Notes under the pieces: generated by a model
The model's database searches: none
What the model was told of the DNA's origin: nothing
The model's input: the letters and a program-made list of their open reading frames with translations, nothing else
Shown here: positions 47,624 to 57,975 of the stretch, piece by piece
Layout: every line of letters begins with the position of its first letter
Position numbering within the stretch: the stretch's first letter is position 1
NCBI RefSeq assembly: GCF_009905615.1
Contig: NZ_JAAAKW010000006.1
Location: 62,001 to 126,000 of the forward strand
From: Pseudomonas sp. SLFW
GTDB lineage: Bacteria; Pseudomonadota; Gammaproteobacteria; Pseudomonadales; Pseudomonadaceae
Reading direction: 5' to 3'
DNA length: 64,000 nucleotides
Program-made: the position numbers and the translations under genes

Positions 47624-49801
47624 ATGACTGAACACGTTCAAGTCGGTGGCCTTAAGGTCGCCAAGATCCTTCTGGATTTCGTGAACAACGAAGCCGTCCC
47701 CGGAACCGGTATTGAAGCCTCGGCGTTCTGGGCCGGTGCCGACGCGCTCATCCACGAGCTGGCACCGAAGAACAAAGCCCTGCTCGCCAAACGTGACGAC
47801 TTCCAGGCGCGCATCGATGCCTGGCACCAGTCCAATGCGGGCAAGGTCCACGACGCCGTTGCTTACAAGGCGTTCCTGCAGGAAATCGGTTATCTGCTGC
47901 CAGAAGCGGCGGACTTCCAGATCACGACGCAAAACGTCGATGAAGAAATCGCCTCCATGGCCGGCCCGCAACTGGTGGTCCCGGTGATGAACGCCCGCTT
48001 CGCGTTGAATGCTTCGAACGCCCGCTGGGGTTCGCTGTACGACGCGCTGTATGGCACAGACGCCATCTCCGAAGCCAACGGCGCTGAAAAAGGCAAAGGC
48101 TACAACAAGGTCCGCGGCGACAAGGTCATCGCCTTCGCCCGAGCCTTCCTGGACGAGGCGGCGCCACTGGCCGCGGGCTCCCACGTTGATTCCACCAGCT
48201 ATAAGATCGTCGACGGCGTTTTGATCGTCGGCCTGAAAGGCGGCAGCAACACCGGCCTGCGTGACGACGCGCAACTGATCGGCTTCCAGGGCGACGCCTC
48301 GGCACCGACCGCCCTCCTGCTCAAGCACAACGGCCTGCACTTCGAAATCCAGATCGACGCCACCAGCCCTGTCGGCCAGACCGACGCAGCGGGCATCAAA
48401 GACGTGCTGATGGAAGCCGCGCTGACCACCATCATGGACTGCGAAGACTCCATCGCGGCCGTCGATGCTGACGACAAAGTCGTGGTCTACCGCAATTGGC
48501 TGGGCCTGATGAAAGGCGATCTGTCTGAAGAAGTCACCAAGGGCGGCGCCAGCTTTACCCGCACCATGAACCCGGACCGCGTCTACACCTCACCAAAAGG
48601 CGAGCCGGTGACGCTGCACGGCCGTTCGCTGCTGTTCGTGCGCAACGTCGGTCACCTGATGACCATCGACGCCATCCTCGACAATCAGGGCAATGAGGTG
48701 CCGGAAGGCATTCTCGACGGCCTGCTGACCAGCCTCGCGGCGATCCACAACCTCAAGGGCAACACCTCGCGCGCCAATAGCCGCGCAGGCTCGCTGTACA
48801 TCGTCAAACCGAAGATGCACGGCCCCGAAGAAGTGGCATTCACAAACGAGCTGTTCGGTCGCATCGAAGATGTGCTGAGCCTGCCGCGCAACACGCTGAA
48901 AGTCGGGATCATGGACGAGGAACGCCGTACGACAGTGAACCTCAAGGCGTGCATCAAAGCGGCCAGCGAGCGCGTGGTGTTCATCAACACCGGCTTCCTG
49001 GACCGCACTGGCGACGAGATTCACACTTCCATGGAAGCAGGCCCCGTCGTGCGCAAGGCGCAGATGAAGGCTGAAAAATGGATCGGTGCCTACGAGAACT
49101 CCAACGTCGATATTGGCTTGAAGTGCGGCCTGCAAGGGCGCGCGCAAATCGGTAAAGGGATGTGGGCCATGCCGGATTTGATGGCCGCGATGCTGGAGCA
49201 GAAAATCGCTCACCCGCTGGCCGGTGCCAACACGGCATGGGTCCCGTCGCCAACTGCGGCCGCCCTGCATGCGCTGCACTATCACAAGGTCGATGTGTTC
49301 GCCCGTCAGGCCGAACTGGCTCAACGTGCACCGGCGTCGGTCGATGACATTCTGACCATCCCGCTGGCGCCGAACACGAACTGGACGCCTGAGGAGATCC
49401 AGAACGAGCTGGACAACAACTCCCAGGGCATCCTCGGCTACGTGGTGCGCTGGATCGATCAGGGTGTGGGTTGCTCGAAGGTGCCGGATATAAATGACGT
49501 TGGCCTGATGGAAGACCGCGCGACACTGCGAATCTCCAGTCAGCACATTGCCAACTGGCTGCGTCATGGCGTTGTGAGCGAGGCGCAGGTGCTGGAAAGC
49601 CTCAAGCGCATGGCGCCGGTGGTGGACCGTCAGAACGCCAGCGATGCGCTGTACCGCCCACTGGCACCGGACTTCGACAGCAACATCGCCTTCCAGGCAG
49701 CGGTCGAACTGGTGATTGAAGGCACAAAACAGCCGAACGGCTATACCGAGCCGGTGCTGCACCGCCGTCGCCGGGAGTTCAAGGCGAAGAACGGGCTGTA
49801 A
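47624..49801 (+). CDS. glcB: Malate synthase G
   Basis: A 725-residue single-chain enzyme of normal length. It condenses glyoxylate with acetyl-CoA to malate in the glyoxylate bypass and glycolate use. Family blocks: [72 protein letters not shown] and ANWLRHGVV. The ATG at 47624 follows AGTGAGG. No aceA or glc operon is adjacent, so it is a lone gene ended by a strong terminator. Confidence 0.97.
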   Translation: MTEHVQVGGLKVAKILLDFVNNEAVPGTGIEASAFWAGADALIHELAPKNKALLAKRDDFQARIDAWHQSNAGKVHDAVAYKAFLQEIGYLLPEAADFQITTQNVDEEIASMAGPQLVVPVMNARFALNASNARWGSLYDALYGTDAISEANGAEKGKGYNKVRGDKVIAFARAFLDEAAPLAAGSHVDSTSYKIVDGVLIVGLKGGSNTGLRDDAQLIGFQGDASAPTALLLKHNGLHFEIQIDATSPVGQTDAAGIKDVLMEAALTTIMDCEDSIAAVDADDKVVVYRNWLGLMKGDLSEEVTKGGASFTRTMNPDRVYTSPKGEPVTLHGRSLLFVRNVGHLMTIDAILDNQGNEVPEGILDGLLTSLAAIHNLKGNTSRANSRAGSLYIVKPKMHGPEEVAFTNELFGRIEDVLSLPRNTLKVGIMDEERRTTVNLKACIKAASERVVFINTGFLDRTGDEIHTSMEAGPVVRKAQMKAEKWIGAYENSNVDIGLKCGLQGRAQIGKGMWAMPDLMAAMLEQKIAHPLAGANTAWVPSPTAAALHALHYHKVDVFARQAELAQRAPASVDDILTIPLAPNTNWTPEEIQNELDNNSQGILGYVVRWIDQGVGCSKVPDINDVGLMEDRATLRISSQHIANWLRHGVVSEAQVLESLKRMAPVVDRQNASDALYRPLAPDFDSNIAFQAAVELVIEGTKQPNGYTEPVLHRRRREFKAKNGL

Positions 49802-49815
49802 AAGGGCGCCAAACC

Positions 49816-49852
49816 AAAAAGGCGGTGTGTCGCAGGACACACCGCCTTTTTT
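49816..49852 (+). terminator. Rho-independent terminator of glcB
   Basis: AAAAAGGCGGTGTGT, loop CGCAGG, ACACACCGCCTTTTTT: a perfect stem and T run 15 bases after the stop. Confidence 0.96.
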
Positions 49853-49894
49853 ATTCCCATCGTTAGGCGGTCGCTCTGACGAATGCAGGTCAAC

Positions 49895-49984
49895 CTGTGA
49901 GCGAAATCATTCGCGAGAGGCCGGCACATTCGAAGCGTCTCCATCGAATGTGAAATTGCTTCGCGAATGAATTCGCTCCCACAG
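49895..49984. repeat. REP doublet
   Basis: CTGTGAGCGAAATCATTCGC at the left and GCGAATGAATTCGCTCCCAC at the right pair. It lies between glcB and the response-regulator gene. Confidence 0.88.
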
Positions 49985-50042
49985 AGTCCGGCAGCACCTC
50001 AATACTTGAGTCGTTCTCGCCTACAAAGGGAACTCTCCACCT

Positions 50043-50489
50043 TCACGACATCCCCAATTCCCGCTTCACCAGCCTCAACAGCTGCTTGGTGTTAATCGGC
50101 TTGAGCAGAAAATCCACGACACTCAGGTGCATCGCGTCGATGGCGTCGCGCACATGGGCGTCGCCCGAGACGATGATGATCGGCAAGGCAGCGCGGTCGG
50201 AATCCCTGACCTGTCGAATCAGATCCAGCCCGTCGCACGGCGCCATCCGCAGATCGGTGATCAGCAGCGCAATGGACGGTCGGGTTTGCAGCAGGTGCAT
50301 GGCACTGGTCCCGCCTGCGGCGGTAATGCAGCTGATGTCGTTGAGGCTGAGGATCTCGGCAAGAATTTCCCGAGCATCCTTGTCGTCATCGACGATCAAT
50401 ACCCGTTGTGGCGATTGTGATGGCGGCGCCATCATGACCTCATTGAGGGCTTCGCGCTCTTCATCACTCAAAATGTCGTGATCGAACAT
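50043..50489 (-). CDS. Single-domain response regulator
   Basis: A 148-residue protein with a 26-residue lead and one receiver domain. The acid pocket is DDD at 34-36, the phospho-aspartate is D79 (LLITDLRMAP) and the lysine is in FLLKPINTKQ. No output domain follows. It acts by binding partners or passing phosphate on. No histidine kinase is adjacent; it is divergent from the cNMP/CBS-domain gene across 226 bases. Confidence 0.88.
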   Translation of the reverse strand: MFDHDILSDEEREALNEVMMAPPSQSPQRVLIVDDDKDAREILAEILSLNDISCITAAGGTSAMHLLQTRPSIALLITDLRMAPCDGLDLIRQVRDSDRAALPIIIVSGDAHVRDAIDAMHLSVVDFLLKPINTKQLLRLVKRELGMS

Positions 50490-50715
50490 ACCCGTCTCAT
50501 TTTCCCGTCGACTTCATTCTGACAGCGCAAACAGACTGAATACGCTGCGCACTTTGTCGGCTTCATGCCTGGCCATTTCGGCCACCTGCGTGATGCGGTT
50601 TTACACCACGCTCCCTCGCACTCCAACGCCTTTTATGCGACCTAAGACTTACGTCCAATGGGCACTGCCCGATAAGCGGTCGACCATGGAGCCATAAAAA
50701 CAAGCGGTATCGGTC

Positions 50716-52650
50716 ATGAGCAAAGCGGACGCTTTCACCCAGGCAGGCAAGACAGCCGTGCTGCAAAACATTCACGGCACGATGCAGTTCCTGCAAAAAT
50801 TCCCGCCATTCAATCAGATGGAAAGCGCCCACCTTGCCTATCTGGTGGAACAGTGCCAGCTGCGTTTCTACGCTACGGATGAGAGCATCATCAAGCCTGG
50901 CGATGGGCCAGTAGAGCACTTCTATATCGTCAAACAGGGTCGCGTCGTCGGGGAACGCCCGCATTCCGCGAAGGGCGGCACCGAAACCACCTTTGAAATC
51001 ACCACCGGCGAATGTTTCCCCCTCGCCGCCCTGCTGGGCGAACGGGCCACGCGCACCGAGCATCTGGCGGCCGAAGACACGTTCTGCCTGCAACTGAACA
51101 AACAGGCTTTCATCAAACTCTTCGCGCTCTCCAGCGTCTTTCGAGATTTTGCGTTGCGGGGCGTCAGCAGCTTGCTTGAACAGGTGAATCAGCAAGTAAA
51201 GCAGAAGGCCGTGGAAACACTCGGCACGCAATACTCGTTGAACACCCGCCTGGGCGAATTGGCGATGCGTCACCCCGTAACCTGCTCGCCGGACACCCCG
51301 CTGCGCGAAGCCGTGAAGCAGATGGATGAACAACAGGTCGGCAGCATCGTGATCGTTGATGAAGACAAAGCGCCCTTGGGGATTTTCACGCTGCGCGACT
51401 TGCGCCAAGTGGTCGCCGACGTGAACGCTGACTTCGGCGGGCCGATCCGGCACAGCATGATCCAGGCGCCCTTCTATTTAAGTCCCGACGCCAGCGCCTT
51501 CGACGCCGCCATTGCCATGACCGAGCGGCACATTGCCCATGTGTGTCTGGTCAAGGATCAGCGCCTGTGCGGCGTGGTCTCCGAGCGCGATTTGTTCTCC
51601 CTGCAACGGGTGGACCTGGTGCACTTGGCGCGGACCATTCGCAGCGCCCCGCGTATCGATTCGCTGAGCAACATGCGCGGCGACATCGTGCAACTCGTGG
51701 ATCGCATGCTGGCCCACGGCGCCTCGTCGACACAGATCACCCAGATCATCACGCTGCTCAACGACCACATGGTCTGCCGGGTCATCGAGCTGACGCTGGA
51801 AGAAAAAGGCGACCCCGGCGTGCCGTTCAGTTGGCTGTGTTTCGGCAGCGAAGGCCGCCGCGAACAGACGCTGTACACCGATCAGGACAACGGCATTCTG
51901 TTCGAAGCCAAGGACGCCGCCGAAGCCGCTGAAATACGCGGGCGTCTGCTGCCGATTGCCGAACGCATCAACCAGAGTCTGGCGCTGTGCGGCTTTGCGC
52001 TGTGCAAGGGCGGGATCATGGCCAGCAACCCCGAGCTTTGCCTGTCTCGGGTCGAATGGGCGCGGCGGTTTGGCGCGTTCATTCGCGAGGCAACGCCGGA
52101 AAACCTGCTGTCTTCCAGCATTTATTTCGACCTGCGGGTGGTCTGGGGCGACGAAAGCGGTGGCGAGCAATTGCGCCAGAGCATTCTGGCTCAAGTGGCC
52201 GACAACAAACTCTTCCAGCGCATGCTGGCCGACAACGCGTTGCGCCAGCGGCCTCCAGTCGGGCGCTTCAAGGATTTCGTTGTGGCGCGCAAAGGCAGCG
52301 AAAAGGACACGCTGGACCTCAAGACCCAAGGCCTGACTCCCTTCGTCGACGGCGCACGGCTGCTGGCATTGGCGAACGGCATCGCCGCCAACAACACCCT
52401 CGAACGGCTGCGCCAACTGGTCACGAAGGAAGTGATCGACCCCCTGGACGGCGCGGCGTATGAAGAGGCCTATCACTTCATTCAGCAAACCAGAATGCAG
52501 CAGCACCAACAGCAGAGCCGACAAAACCTGCCGTATTCAAACCGGATCGACCCGGATGTGCTCAATCATCTGGATCGTCGCATCCTGCGCGAGTCGTTCC
52601 GACAGGCACAGCGCCTGCAATCCAGTCTGACCCTCCGTTACCAACTCTAA
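50716..52650 (+). CDS. cNMP-binding, CBS and DUF294 nucleotidyltransferase-like protein
   Basis: A 644-residue cytoplasmic protein with three parts. Residues 20-140 form a cyclic-nucleotide-binding fold (FYIVKQGRVVGERP; GECFPLAALLGER). Residues 175-300 form two CBS modules (VTCSPDTPLREAVKQMDEQQ; GVVSERDLFSLQRV). Residues 330 to the end match DUF294 with the GlnD-type motif GSEGRREQTLYTDQDNG. It may bind a signalling nucleotide and modify a partner. It lies ten bases before an exonuclease gene, a pairing recalled as constant in Pseudomonas. Confidence 0.88.
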   Translation: MSKADAFTQAGKTAVLQNIHGTMQFLQKFPPFNQMESAHLAYLVEQCQLRFYATDESIIKPGDGPVEHFYIVKQGRVVGERPHSAKGGTETTFEITTGECFPLAALLGERATRTEHLAAEDTFCLQLNKQAFIKLFALSSVFRDFALRGVSSLLEQVNQQVKQKAVETLGTQYSLNTRLGELAMRHPVTCSPDTPLREAVKQMDEQQVGSIVIVDEDKAPLGIFTLRDLRQVVADVNADFGGPIRHSMIQAPFYLSPDASAFDAAIAMTERHIAHVCLVKDQRLCGVVSERDLFSLQRVDLVHLARTIRSAPRIDSLSNMRGDIVQLVDRMLAHGASSTQITQIITLLNDHMVCRVIELTLEEKGDPGVPFSWLCFGSEGRREQTLYTDQDNGILFEAKDAAEAAEIRGRLLPIAERINQSLALCGFALCKGGIMASNPELCLSRVEWARRFGAFIREATPENLLSSSIYFDLRVVWGDESGGEQLRQSILAQVADNKLFQRMLADNALRQRPPVGRFKDFVVARKGSEKDTLDLKTQGLTPFVDGARLLALANGIAANNTLERLRQLVTKEVIDPLDGAAYEEAYHFIQQTRMQQHQQQSRQNLPYSNRIDPDVLNHLDRRILRESFRQAQRLQSSLTLRYQL

Positions 52651-52660
52651 GCGACTTGCC

Positions 52661-53380
52661 ATGAACCTGTTCCAGTGGCTCAAGCCACCCAAACGCACCA
52701 AGGCGCCTGATCTCACTGCCGAACAGACAGAGCGGTTAAGCAACCTCCCCCGAGCTGCTGCGTTGAGTGCTGATTCGCTGCGCACGCAACGCTGGGTAGT
52801 GATGGACCTTGAGACCAGCGGCCTGAACATGAGCCGCGACGAAGTGCTGTCGATTGGCGCGGTGGTGATCGAAGACGGCGCCATCGACCTGGGTCAGCAA
52901 TTCGAGCGCACCCTGCTGCGCCCCGATCACAAACTCAGTCCCAGCGTGTTGATCCACGGTTTGGGGCCGAGTGCGATTGCGGCGGGCAGCGAGCCGGTCG
53001 AAGCACTGCTGGATTTCATGGACTTCGTGGGAGACAGCCCAATGCTGGCGTTTCATGCGCCCTTCGACCAGCACATGCTCGGGCGCGCATTAAAGGAAAG
53101 CCTCGGCTACAAGCTGCAGCACCCGTTTTTAGACGTGGCGGACATCGCACCCCTGCTTTGTCCCCAAGCCTGTTTGCGGCAGGCGGGGCTGGACGACTGG
53201 ACCGGCTTTTTCGGACTGCATGCCGAGGAGCGCCATCACGCCAGTGCCGACGCGCTCGTCACGGCCGAACTGGCGCTGATCCTGATGAGCCATGCGCGAC
53301 GGCAGGAAATGGACAGTCCATTGCTGCTTGAGCAAGGTCTGGCGAAGTGGCGGCGTCGGCAGCAGTCGCATTCTTTTTGA
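52661..53380 (+). CDS. DEDDh 3'-5' exonuclease (DnaQ-like)
   Basis: A 239-residue nuclease. The DEDDh residues are all there: DLETSG (D, E), HAPFDQHMLG (D) and the HHASADALVTAE segment (H, D). It is similar to the epsilon subunit of DNA polymerase III, but with a different N-terminus (residues 1-40), so it is a separate exonuclease. It begins ten bases after the cNMP/CBS gene and is likely co-transcribed. Confidence 0.9.
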   Translation: MNLFQWLKPPKRTKAPDLTAEQTERLSNLPRAAALSADSLRTQRWVVMDLETSGLNMSRDEVLSIGAVVIEDGAIDLGQQFERTLLRPDHKLSPSVLIHGLGPSAIAAGSEPVEALLDFMDFVGDSPMLAFHAPFDQHMLGRALKESLGYKLQHPFLDVADIAPLLCPQACLRQAGLDDWTGFFGLHAEERHHASADALVTAELALILMSHARRQEMDSPLLLEQGLAKWRRRQQSHSF

Positions 53381-53414
53381 GTGAGAACACGTCGCCTGGC
53401 TGAACAGGTGCTTC

Positions 53415-53699
53415 CCTGTGAGAGCGAATTCATTCGCGAAAGATGTTTCAGACGATAAAGAAGGTCGGATCTACCACCGCCTTGCGAATGAATTCGCTCC
53501 TACAGTTCGTTTCGCACATCCTCTCTCGCCATTTCCTACAGCAACCACCGCCGCATCGTTGCTCCCCCTGTGGGAGCGAATTCATTCGCGAAAGATACTT
53601 CAGACGATAGAGAAGGTCTGGATGTACCACCGCCTCGCGAATGAGTTCGCTCCTACCGTTCGTTTCGCACATCCTCTCTCGCCATTTCCTACAGCAACC
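53415..53699. repeat. Tandem duplication of a REP-containing unit
   Basis: Two near-identical units, 53415-53546 and 53567-53699, are offset by 152 bases. Each holds a REP doublet (53416-53515 and 53568-53658) and the tail CGTTTCGCACATCCTCTCTC then GCCATTTCCTACAGCAACC. They differ at about a dozen positions. This fills most of the 418-base gap between the exonuclease and the sigma-factor gene. Confidence 0.92.
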
Positions 53700-53755
53700 G
53701 TTTAGCCCAATCCGCTCGGCGCCAATTGCCAGCACCGACGCGCTCTGACACAATC

Positions 53756-53776
53756 GCGAATAATTCTCGTTAGTTA
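53756..53776. promoter_or_regulatory. Candidate Fur box upstream of the ECF sigma gene
   Basis: AATAATTCTCGTTA (53759-53772) resembles the Pseudomonas Fur-box half AATAATTCTCATTA with one change. It lies about 27 bases before the GTG of a FecI-like gene, where Fur sites are usual. Confidence 0.45.
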
Positions 53777-53798
53777 CTTTGTTCTCTTCGGTGCGTAC

Positions 53799-54317
53799 GT
53801 GTCGTCACTCCAAAGTCCTCAACATCAGCTTGTCGGAACGCTCTATCGCGACCATCGCAGCTGGTTGCTGGCCTGGCTGAAGCGCAACGTCGCCTGCCCG
53901 CACCGTGCCGAGGACTTGAGCCAGGACACCTTCATTCGCCTTCTGGGGCGCGAGCAACTGGAAGTGCCGCGCGAACCCAGGGCATTTCTCGTGCAGGTCG
54001 CCAAGGGTCTGCTGTTCGATTACTTCCGACGTGCAGCGCTGGAACAGGCCTACCTCAGTGAGTTGATGCTGATTCCCGAAGCCGAACACCCTTCGCTCGA
54101 AGACCAGCAACTGATCCTCGAAGACCTCAAAGCCATCGACCGCATGCTCGGCAAGCTGTCGAGCAAGGCGCGGGCAGCGTTCCTCTATAACCGTCTGGAT
54201 GGCCTGAGCCACGCAGAAATTGCTGAGAAAGTGGGGGTCTCCATCCCTCGCGTCCGGCAATACCTCGCCCAAGGCATGCGTCAGTGCTATGTCGCCCTCT
54301 ATGGCGAGCCGACATGA
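53799..54317 (+). CDS. FecI-type ECF sigma factor
   Basis: A 172-residue sigma factor of the iron-starvation group. Region 2 includes RAEDLSQDTFIRLLGRE and FLVQVAKGLLFDYFRR; region 4 includes SSKARAAFLYNRLDGLSHAE and VGVSIPRVRQYLAQGMRQCY. A GTG at 53799 is used; no strong ribosome site is seen. It overlaps the fecR start (ATGA) and should switch on the TonB receptor downstream once the receptor meets its siderophore. Confidence 0.93.
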   Translation: MSSLQSPQHQLVGTLYRDHRSWLLAWLKRNVACPHRAEDLSQDTFIRLLGREQLEVPREPRAFLVQVAKGLLFDYFRRAALEQAYLSELMLIPEAEHPSLEDQQLILEDLKAIDRMLGKLSSKARAAFLYNRLDGLSHAEIAEKVGVSIPRVRQYLAQGMRQCYVALYGEPT

Positions 54318-55303
54318 GCATTCCGACGCGCCCGGTTTCATCGCACGTGCTGGACGCCGCGATCGCCTGGCAGCTTTGCCTGGACTGCGGACAAGGCAGC
54401 GAAGCCGAGCGGGAAGAGTTTGCCAAATGGTACGCCGCCAGCGAAGAACACGCCCGGGCATGGTCGCAACTGGGCATGCTCGATCAGCGATTCGTACGCG
54501 CCACCGGGCCTGCCCGTTCGGCGCTTCTGCGTTCGCGTGAAGGCGTTGGCCGACAGATGCGCAAAGTCGGTCGCGGGGTAGCGGGTTTTGTCCTTGCTCT
54601 TGGTTTGACGCTGTTCTTGGGGGACCGCTTTTTACCGATGAATTATTGGCTGGCGGACCAACGCACCGCGACCGGCGAGCAGCGCACCATTCGGCTTTCA
54701 GACAACACTCTCATTCGACTCAACACCCATAGCGCTTTGGACGTGAAGTTCGACGCCAAACAACGTCGGGTCATTCTTCAGGAAGGCGAAATCTTCGTCG
54801 AAACCGGCAGCCACGAAGACCCACGGCCTTTTATCGTCGAAACCGACGAAGGCCAGATGCGGGCGCTGGGTACGAAATTTCTGGTCAAGCGCCGGGACGA
54901 CGGCACCTTGGTGAGCGTGCTGCAATCCGCCGTGGCGGCTCATCCCCAGGCGTCCGACAACGAGATGATTTTGCGTGAGGGTCAGCAAATGCTGATCCAG
55001 CGCCACAGCCTGGGGCCGATGGTCGCGATTGCGCCCGGTGCAGACGCGTGGATGCGCGGCATGCTCGTGGTGGACAACGCCGCGCTCAAGGACGTCATCG
55101 CGGAAATTGGCCGATACAGGGCAGGTTTTTTGAGCGTGGCGCCGGAAGTGGCTGATCTGAGAATCACCGGCAGCTTCCCGCTGAACGACACCGACCTCGC
55201 CCTGAAGGCCCTGATGCCCACCCTGCCCGTGGCCATCGAAGCGCGCACGCACTGGTGGGTGACGGTGGTGGCCAATGATGCGAGGCAGACCCGCAAGCTG
55301 TAG
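54314..55303 (+). CDS. FecR-type anti-sigma/sigma regulator
   Basis: A 329-residue inner-membrane protein. A DUF4880-type cytoplasmic part (residues 1-85; AIAWQLCLDCGQGSEAEREE, then FAKWYAASEEHARAW) is followed by a membrane helix (GFVLALGLTLFLGDRF, about 96-112) and a FecR periplasmic domain (GEQRTIRLSDNTLIRLNTHS; LQEGEIFVETG). It passes the signal from the receptor to the sigma factor. The ATG at 54314 overlaps the sigma stop. Confidence 0.92.
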   Translation: MSIPTRPVSSHVLDAAIAWQLCLDCGQGSEAEREEFAKWYAASEEHARAWSQLGMLDQRFVRATGPARSALLRSREGVGRQMRKVGRGVAGFVLALGLTLFLGDRFLPMNYWLADQRTATGEQRTIRLSDNTLIRLNTHSALDVKFDAKQRRVILQEGEIFVETGSHEDPRPFIVETDEGQMRALGTKFLVKRRDDGTLVSVLQSAVAAHPQASDNEMILREGQQMLIQRHSLGPMVAIAPGADAWMRGMLVVDNAALKDVIAEIGRYRAGFLSVAPEVADLRITGSFPLNDTDLALKALMPTLPVAIEARTHWWVTVVANDARQTRKL

Positions 55304-55456
55304 GTCAAAGGCAATTCGCTTTCACAGGGCTTAGCCTTTGTACACCTGGTGAACCTGCGAAATTGTAAATCTAAATTATTTTCGATTCGGCCCTATCACT
55401 TTTGAAATCTCGTGCGGCACATAGGCATTGAGAACAATTCCACTCAGGAGCCGCCC

Positions 55457-57892
55457 ATGTCCCGCACGCTTCAAACCCTTCTGCGACCGAGCTTGTTGGC
55501 TGTCGCCGTTGCTCTGACCGTTCCGTTGGCAAGCACGCACGTCATGGCCGCCTCGCAGGCGTCCAGCGTTCGTCCGTACAACCTGCCTGCGGCATCGCTG
55601 TCCACGACTCTGACCCAGATTGCCAGCCAGGCGGGCGTCGCGCTGTCGCTGGACCCGTCGCTGGCAGCGGGTCGCACGTCGGCGCCGGTTCAGGGTCAGT
55701 TCGATGCGCCGGGCGCCATGGCCCAGGCGTTGCGTGGCACGGGCCTGCAACTGAGCCAGACGTCAGCGGGCACGTACAGCGTGATCGCCGCGCCAGAAGG
55801 CGTGATGGCGCTTCCGGAAACCAGCATTCAAGGTCGCCAGGACGGGTTTGAAAGCGCATGGGGTCCGGCTGAGGGTTATGCCGCCACTCGCACCGCTGCG
55901 GGCACCAAAACGGATACCGCGCTGGCCGAGGCACCGCGTTCTATCTCCGTTGCCACGCGCCAGCAAATGCAGGACCGCGCCGTTCAAAACCTCGACGACG
56001 CCGTGCGTTACATGCCGGGGGTGGTCGCCAGCAGCTACGGCAGCGACAGCCGCGCAGAATGGCTGAAAATCCGCGGTTTCGAGCCGACCCAGTTCCTCGA
56101 TGGCCTGCCGCTGCCGAAAGGCGCCTACGTCATGCCGAAAATGGAAACCTGGGACCTGGAGCGCGTTGCCGTGCTGCGCGGCCCGGCCTCTTCGGTTTAC
56201 GGCCAAACGCCTCCGGGCGGCATGATCGACATGGTCAGTCGTCGCCCGCAAGCTGAAGCCAGCCATGAGATTCAGGCTCAGGTCGGCAGCTACAACCGCA
56301 AGCAGATCAGCTTCGACAGCACCGGCAAAATCGACGACGCGGACACGTTTGAATACCGCGTCAGCGGTGTGGTCCGCGACAGCGGCACGACCGTCGATCA
56401 CATTGACGACAAGCGCTACAACATTGCGCCGAGCCTGACGTGGAACATCAACCCGGACACCAAGCTGACGTTCCTCAGCCAGTTCAACCGCGACGATACC
56501 GGCAGCACCAGCCAGTTCTTGCCGATCCAGGGCACCAAATACCCGTCGGCCGCCGGTCATGTGAAATACCACGAGAACCTGGGCGATCCGCACTGGGAAA
56601 ACTACGACAAAACCTATTACGCACTGGGTTATGCCTTCGAAACGCGCCTGAACGACGTCTGGCAGTTCAAGCAAAACCTGCGCTACACGAAAAGTGATCT
56701 GGAATTCCACACCATTACCGCAGGCGGCTTCTTCGGCTCGGTGGCGGACGACGGCACACTTTCCCGCGGCGCCAACGTCGTGAACGAAGACATGAGCCAG
56801 TTTGCGCTGGACAACAACTTCCAGGCTGACTTCGACACTGGCGCGCTCAAGCACACCTTGCTGCTGGGGCTGGATTACCAGCGCATCAACCACAACTACA
56901 AGTGGTTGTTCGGCAGCGCGCCAAACAGCAACATCATCACGCCGATCTATGGTCAGGACTTCAGCAAAGTCGCTTACACGGCGTTCCAGAACTACAACCA
57001 GAAAACGGACGACGTCGGTGCCTACTTTCAGGACCAGATGGCCCTGGACAACTGGCGCCTGACCCTGGGCGGTCGTCAAGACCTGCTCAAGACCGAGTCC
57101 AAGTTCTACAACACCAATCAGTCTGATGACCGCACCGACAGCGCCTTCACCGGCAACGCGGCACTGAGCTATGTCTTCGACTCGGGCTTTACTCCTTACG
57201 TTTCCTACGCCGAGTCGTTCCAGGCAGAACAAGGTGGCGCCAATGGCAACGCCTTCAAGCCGGGCACTGGCAAGCAGTACGAAGCGGGGATCAAGTACCA
57301 GCCTCCGGGCACCGACCTGCTGTTCACAGCCGCTGCTTACGACCTGACCCGTCGCGACATCGTGCTGAGCGACACACTGGGCGTGCAGCGTCCTCTGGGT
57401 GAAGCGAAAGTACGGGGTTTCGAACTGGAAGCCGTCGGTAACGTCACCGACAACCTGAAAGTGACCGCGTCGTACACCTACGCCAACAGCAAGATGACCA
57501 AAGTTACCGATCCGCTGGACAAGAACCGTCCACTGCCGCTGACGCCTGAAAACGCTGCTTCCATCTGGGGCGACTACACCTGGCATACCGGGCTGCTCGA
57601 CGGCTTCGGTCTGGGCTTCGGTGCACGCTACATCGGCGAAACCGACAACATTGCCATTGGCAGCTACGGCTTCGTTGCTGACTCGAACTACGGTCACAGC
57701 AATGCGTACACCGTTTATGACGCCGCCGTTCACTACGACCTCGGTCGCATGAGCAACTCCCTCAAAGGCGTGAGCGTCTCGGTGAACGCGAACAACGTGT
57801 TCGACAAGGAATACATTTCCACGTGCGACGGCTTCTATTGCTACTTCGGTGATCGCCGCAGCGTGCTCGCAAGCGTGGACTACAAATGGTAA
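55457..57892 (+). CDS. TonB-dependent siderophore receptor with signalling domain
   Basis: An 811-residue outer-membrane receptor. A signal peptide of about 33 residues is followed by the STN signalling domain (residues 38-110; YNLPAASLSTTLTQIASQAG), a linker with the TonB box near 120, a plug (145-270; APRSISVATRQQMQDRAVQN, then IRGFEP and VLRGPASSVYGQTPPGG), and a barrel ending in DYKW. The STN domain makes it a transducer that works with the upstream FecI/FecR pair. Sequence resembles ferrichrome/ferrioxamine receptors (FiuA, FoxA); the ligand is not proven. The start follows CAGGAG. Confidence 0.92.
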   Translation: MSRTLQTLLRPSLLAVAVALTVPLASTHVMAASQASSVRPYNLPAASLSTTLTQIASQAGVALSLDPSLAAGRTSAPVQGQFDAPGAMAQALRGTGLQLSQTSAGTYSVIAAPEGVMALPETSIQGRQDGFESAWGPAEGYAATRTAAGTKTDTALAEAPRSISVATRQQMQDRAVQNLDDAVRYMPGVVASSYGSDSRAEWLKIRGFEPTQFLDGLPLPKGAYVMPKMETWDLERVAVLRGPASSVYGQTPPGGMIDMVSRRPQAEASHEIQAQVGSYNRKQISFDSTGKIDDADTFEYRVSGVVRDSGTTVDHIDDKRYNIAPSLTWNINPDTKLTFLSQFNRDDTGSTSQFLPIQGTKYPSAAGHVKYHENLGDPHWENYDKTYYALGYAFETRLNDVWQFKQNLRYTKSDLEFHTITAGGFFGSVADDGTLSRGANVVNEDMSQFALDNNFQADFDTGALKHTLLLGLDYQRINHNYKWLFGSAPNSNIITPIYGQDFSKVAYTAFQNYNQKTDDVGAYFQDQMALDNWRLTLGGRQDLLKTESKFYNTNQSDDRTDSAFTGNAALSYVFDSGFTPYVSYAESFQAEQGGANGNAFKPGTGKQYEAGIKYQPPGTDLLFTAAAYDLTRRDIVLSDTLGVQRPLGEAKVRGFELEAVGNVTDNLKVTASYTYANSKMTKVTDPLDKNRPLPLTPENAASIWGDYTWHTGLLDGFGLGFGARYIGETDNIAIGSYGFVADSNYGHSNAYTVYDAAVHYDLGRMSNSLKGVSVSVNANNVFDKEYISTCDGFYCYFGDRRSVLASVDYKW

Positions 57893-57919
57893 TCGTTTAA
57901 ACTCTCGAAACTGTACAAC

Positions 57920-57949
57920 AAGGGCCGCTCGCAACAGCGGCCCTTTTGC
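57920..57949 (+). terminator. Hairpin after the receptor gene
   Basis: AAGGGCCGCT, loop CGCAAC, AGCGGCCCTT followed by TT. It is a ten-base stem 27 bases after the stop. The PepSY gene follows closely, so termination may be partial. Confidence 0.8.
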
Positions 57950-57975
57950 TTTCGCTTAAACCCGGTACCCGCCCC

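Noticed and set aside
53416..53705. An open frame of 95 codons between the exonuclease and sigma genes
   Set aside because: It is made only of the two REP-bearing repeats, read through their palindromes; no start signal or family.
55763..57934. A 723-codon open frame on the minus strand
   Set aside because: It is antisense to the TonB receptor, which has signal peptide, signalling domain, plug and barrel.
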